Assembly: GCA_023412475.1 (NCBI GenBank)
Contig: JAEYNR010000039.1
Span: 1 to 64,000, forward strand
DNA: 64,000 nucleotides
Source of the DNA: Fibrobacterota bacterium
GTDB lineage: Bacteria; Fibrobacterota; Chitinivibrionia; Chitinivibrionales; Chitinispirillaceae
Direction: 5' to 3'
Shown here: piece after piece, positions 63,606 through 64,000 of the stretch
Numbering within the stretch: the first letter of the stretch is position 1
How the letters are laid out: each line of letters begins with the position of its first letter
Program-made: the position numbers and the translations under genes
The notes under the pieces: generated by a model
The model's input: only the letters and a program-made list of their open reading frames with translations
Databases searched by the model: none
Told to the model about the DNA's origin: nothing

Positions 63606-64000
63606 TTATTTCCCAATACAAAACTTACTAAAAATATTATTATATATCTCTTCCCTATCTCTTTTTCCATTAAATTCTTCTAAACAATCCAATGCGGTAT
63701 GGAGGTAGTGAGCAGCAATTTCATTTCTATTCCAAAGCTCAATTGAATAGTCTATCTCTTTTTTCATCCTTTTTACTATCTCTTTATGTCTGCTATTTAT
63801 TATAAAATCAGGGATCTCTATTTCTTCTTCCTTCTCTGCTATTTTTCCTTCTATCTCTTTTATTACCCTATCTATATCTTCATTATTAAACAAACTTATT
63901 TTTATGTATTTTATATTTTCATTTATAAAATATTTTTCTTTTTCTTCGTTTATTACAATATCGCTTTTATTTAATATTACTATATTACTACTATTGCAGA
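63606..64000 (-). CDS. mnmE: tRNA modification GTPase MnmE (C-terminal part)
   Basis: The gene runs off the right edge. About 131 C-terminal residues are visible. They include the G4 motif ILNKSD of the GTPase domain near the edge, a stretch YIKISLFNNEDID, the C-terminal helical domain (ELWNRNEIAAHYLHTALDCL) and the invariant end FCIGK, whose Cys is essential in MnmE. A TTG at 63893 is internal and not the start. It is the partner of MnmG in U34 modification. Confidence 0.95.
   Translation of the reverse strand, partial: CNSSNIVILNKSDIVINEEKEKYFINENIKYIKISLFNNEDIDRVIKEIEGKIAEKEEEIEIPDFIINSRHKEIVKRMKKEIDYSIELWNRNEIAAHYLHTALDCLEEFNGKRDREEIYNNIFSKFCIGK

Overview
The window reads as chromosomal DNA of a Gram-negative, probably anaerobic bacterium with moderately low G+C. 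Features pointing that way are a SurA-type chaperone, a PPIase lipoprotein, a Wza-like SLBB export protein, a class A penicillin-binding protein, a ferredoxin with a non-iron-sulfur Fnr-family regulator, and a 2749-residue surface protein combining autotransporter-associated strand repeats with a FlgD-like C-terminal domain. That last combination, together with a bactofilin beside parAB, suggests a member of the Fibrobacterota/Chitinispirillum area or another FCB-group lineage. This placement is inference; no 16S gene is present.

Left part (1-28 kb): gene-sparse and mosaic. It holds a small Met-rich secreted protein, a Ca2+-type P-type ATPase, and a divergent pair of a Crp/Fnr regulator and a ferredoxin-cupin unit with a perfect FNR-type operator between them. 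Next come a two-gene membrane glycosyltransferase unit, a DHA2 MFS exporter with an upstream sensor kinase whose receiver domain is degenerate, an atypical class A PBP, and the giant repeat protein. Long intergenic stretches between them carry dispersed TTTCG-rich repeats, a probable ISL3-type transposase remnant, a G+C-rich structured stretch, an inverted-repeat-bounded element and a 21-bp minisatellite.

Middle part (28.5-53 kb): tRNA-Lys(UUU), then a long rightward run of mfd, two PpiC/SurA proteins, a methyltransferase, an FtsE-like ATPase, a UDP-sugar epimerase, a UDP-sugar dehydrogenase, an SLBB export protein, a GT4 and a GT2. It collides tail to tail (21-nt overlap) with a leftward polysaccharide operon: Wzz, GT4, two hexapeptide acyltransferases, cupin, DegT aminotransferase, GT4, GT2, Wzy-like polymerase and GT4. 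Together they form a surface polysaccharide locus. No Wzx flippase or priming transferase is visible in the window.

Right part (53-64 kb): a small predicted outer-membrane protein ending in a strong terminator, a CoA-binding protein, glycogen phosphorylase, a 62-residue conserved-looking small protein and a RimI-type acetyltransferase. Then comes the classic origin-proximal cluster read leftward: mnmE (cut by the window edge), mnmG, rsmG, parA, parB, an M23 peptidase and a bactofilin. Two parS sites lie in this cluster: a perfect one between mnmE and mnmG, and a 15/16 match inside the last codons of mnmG. The right end is therefore probably close to oriC.
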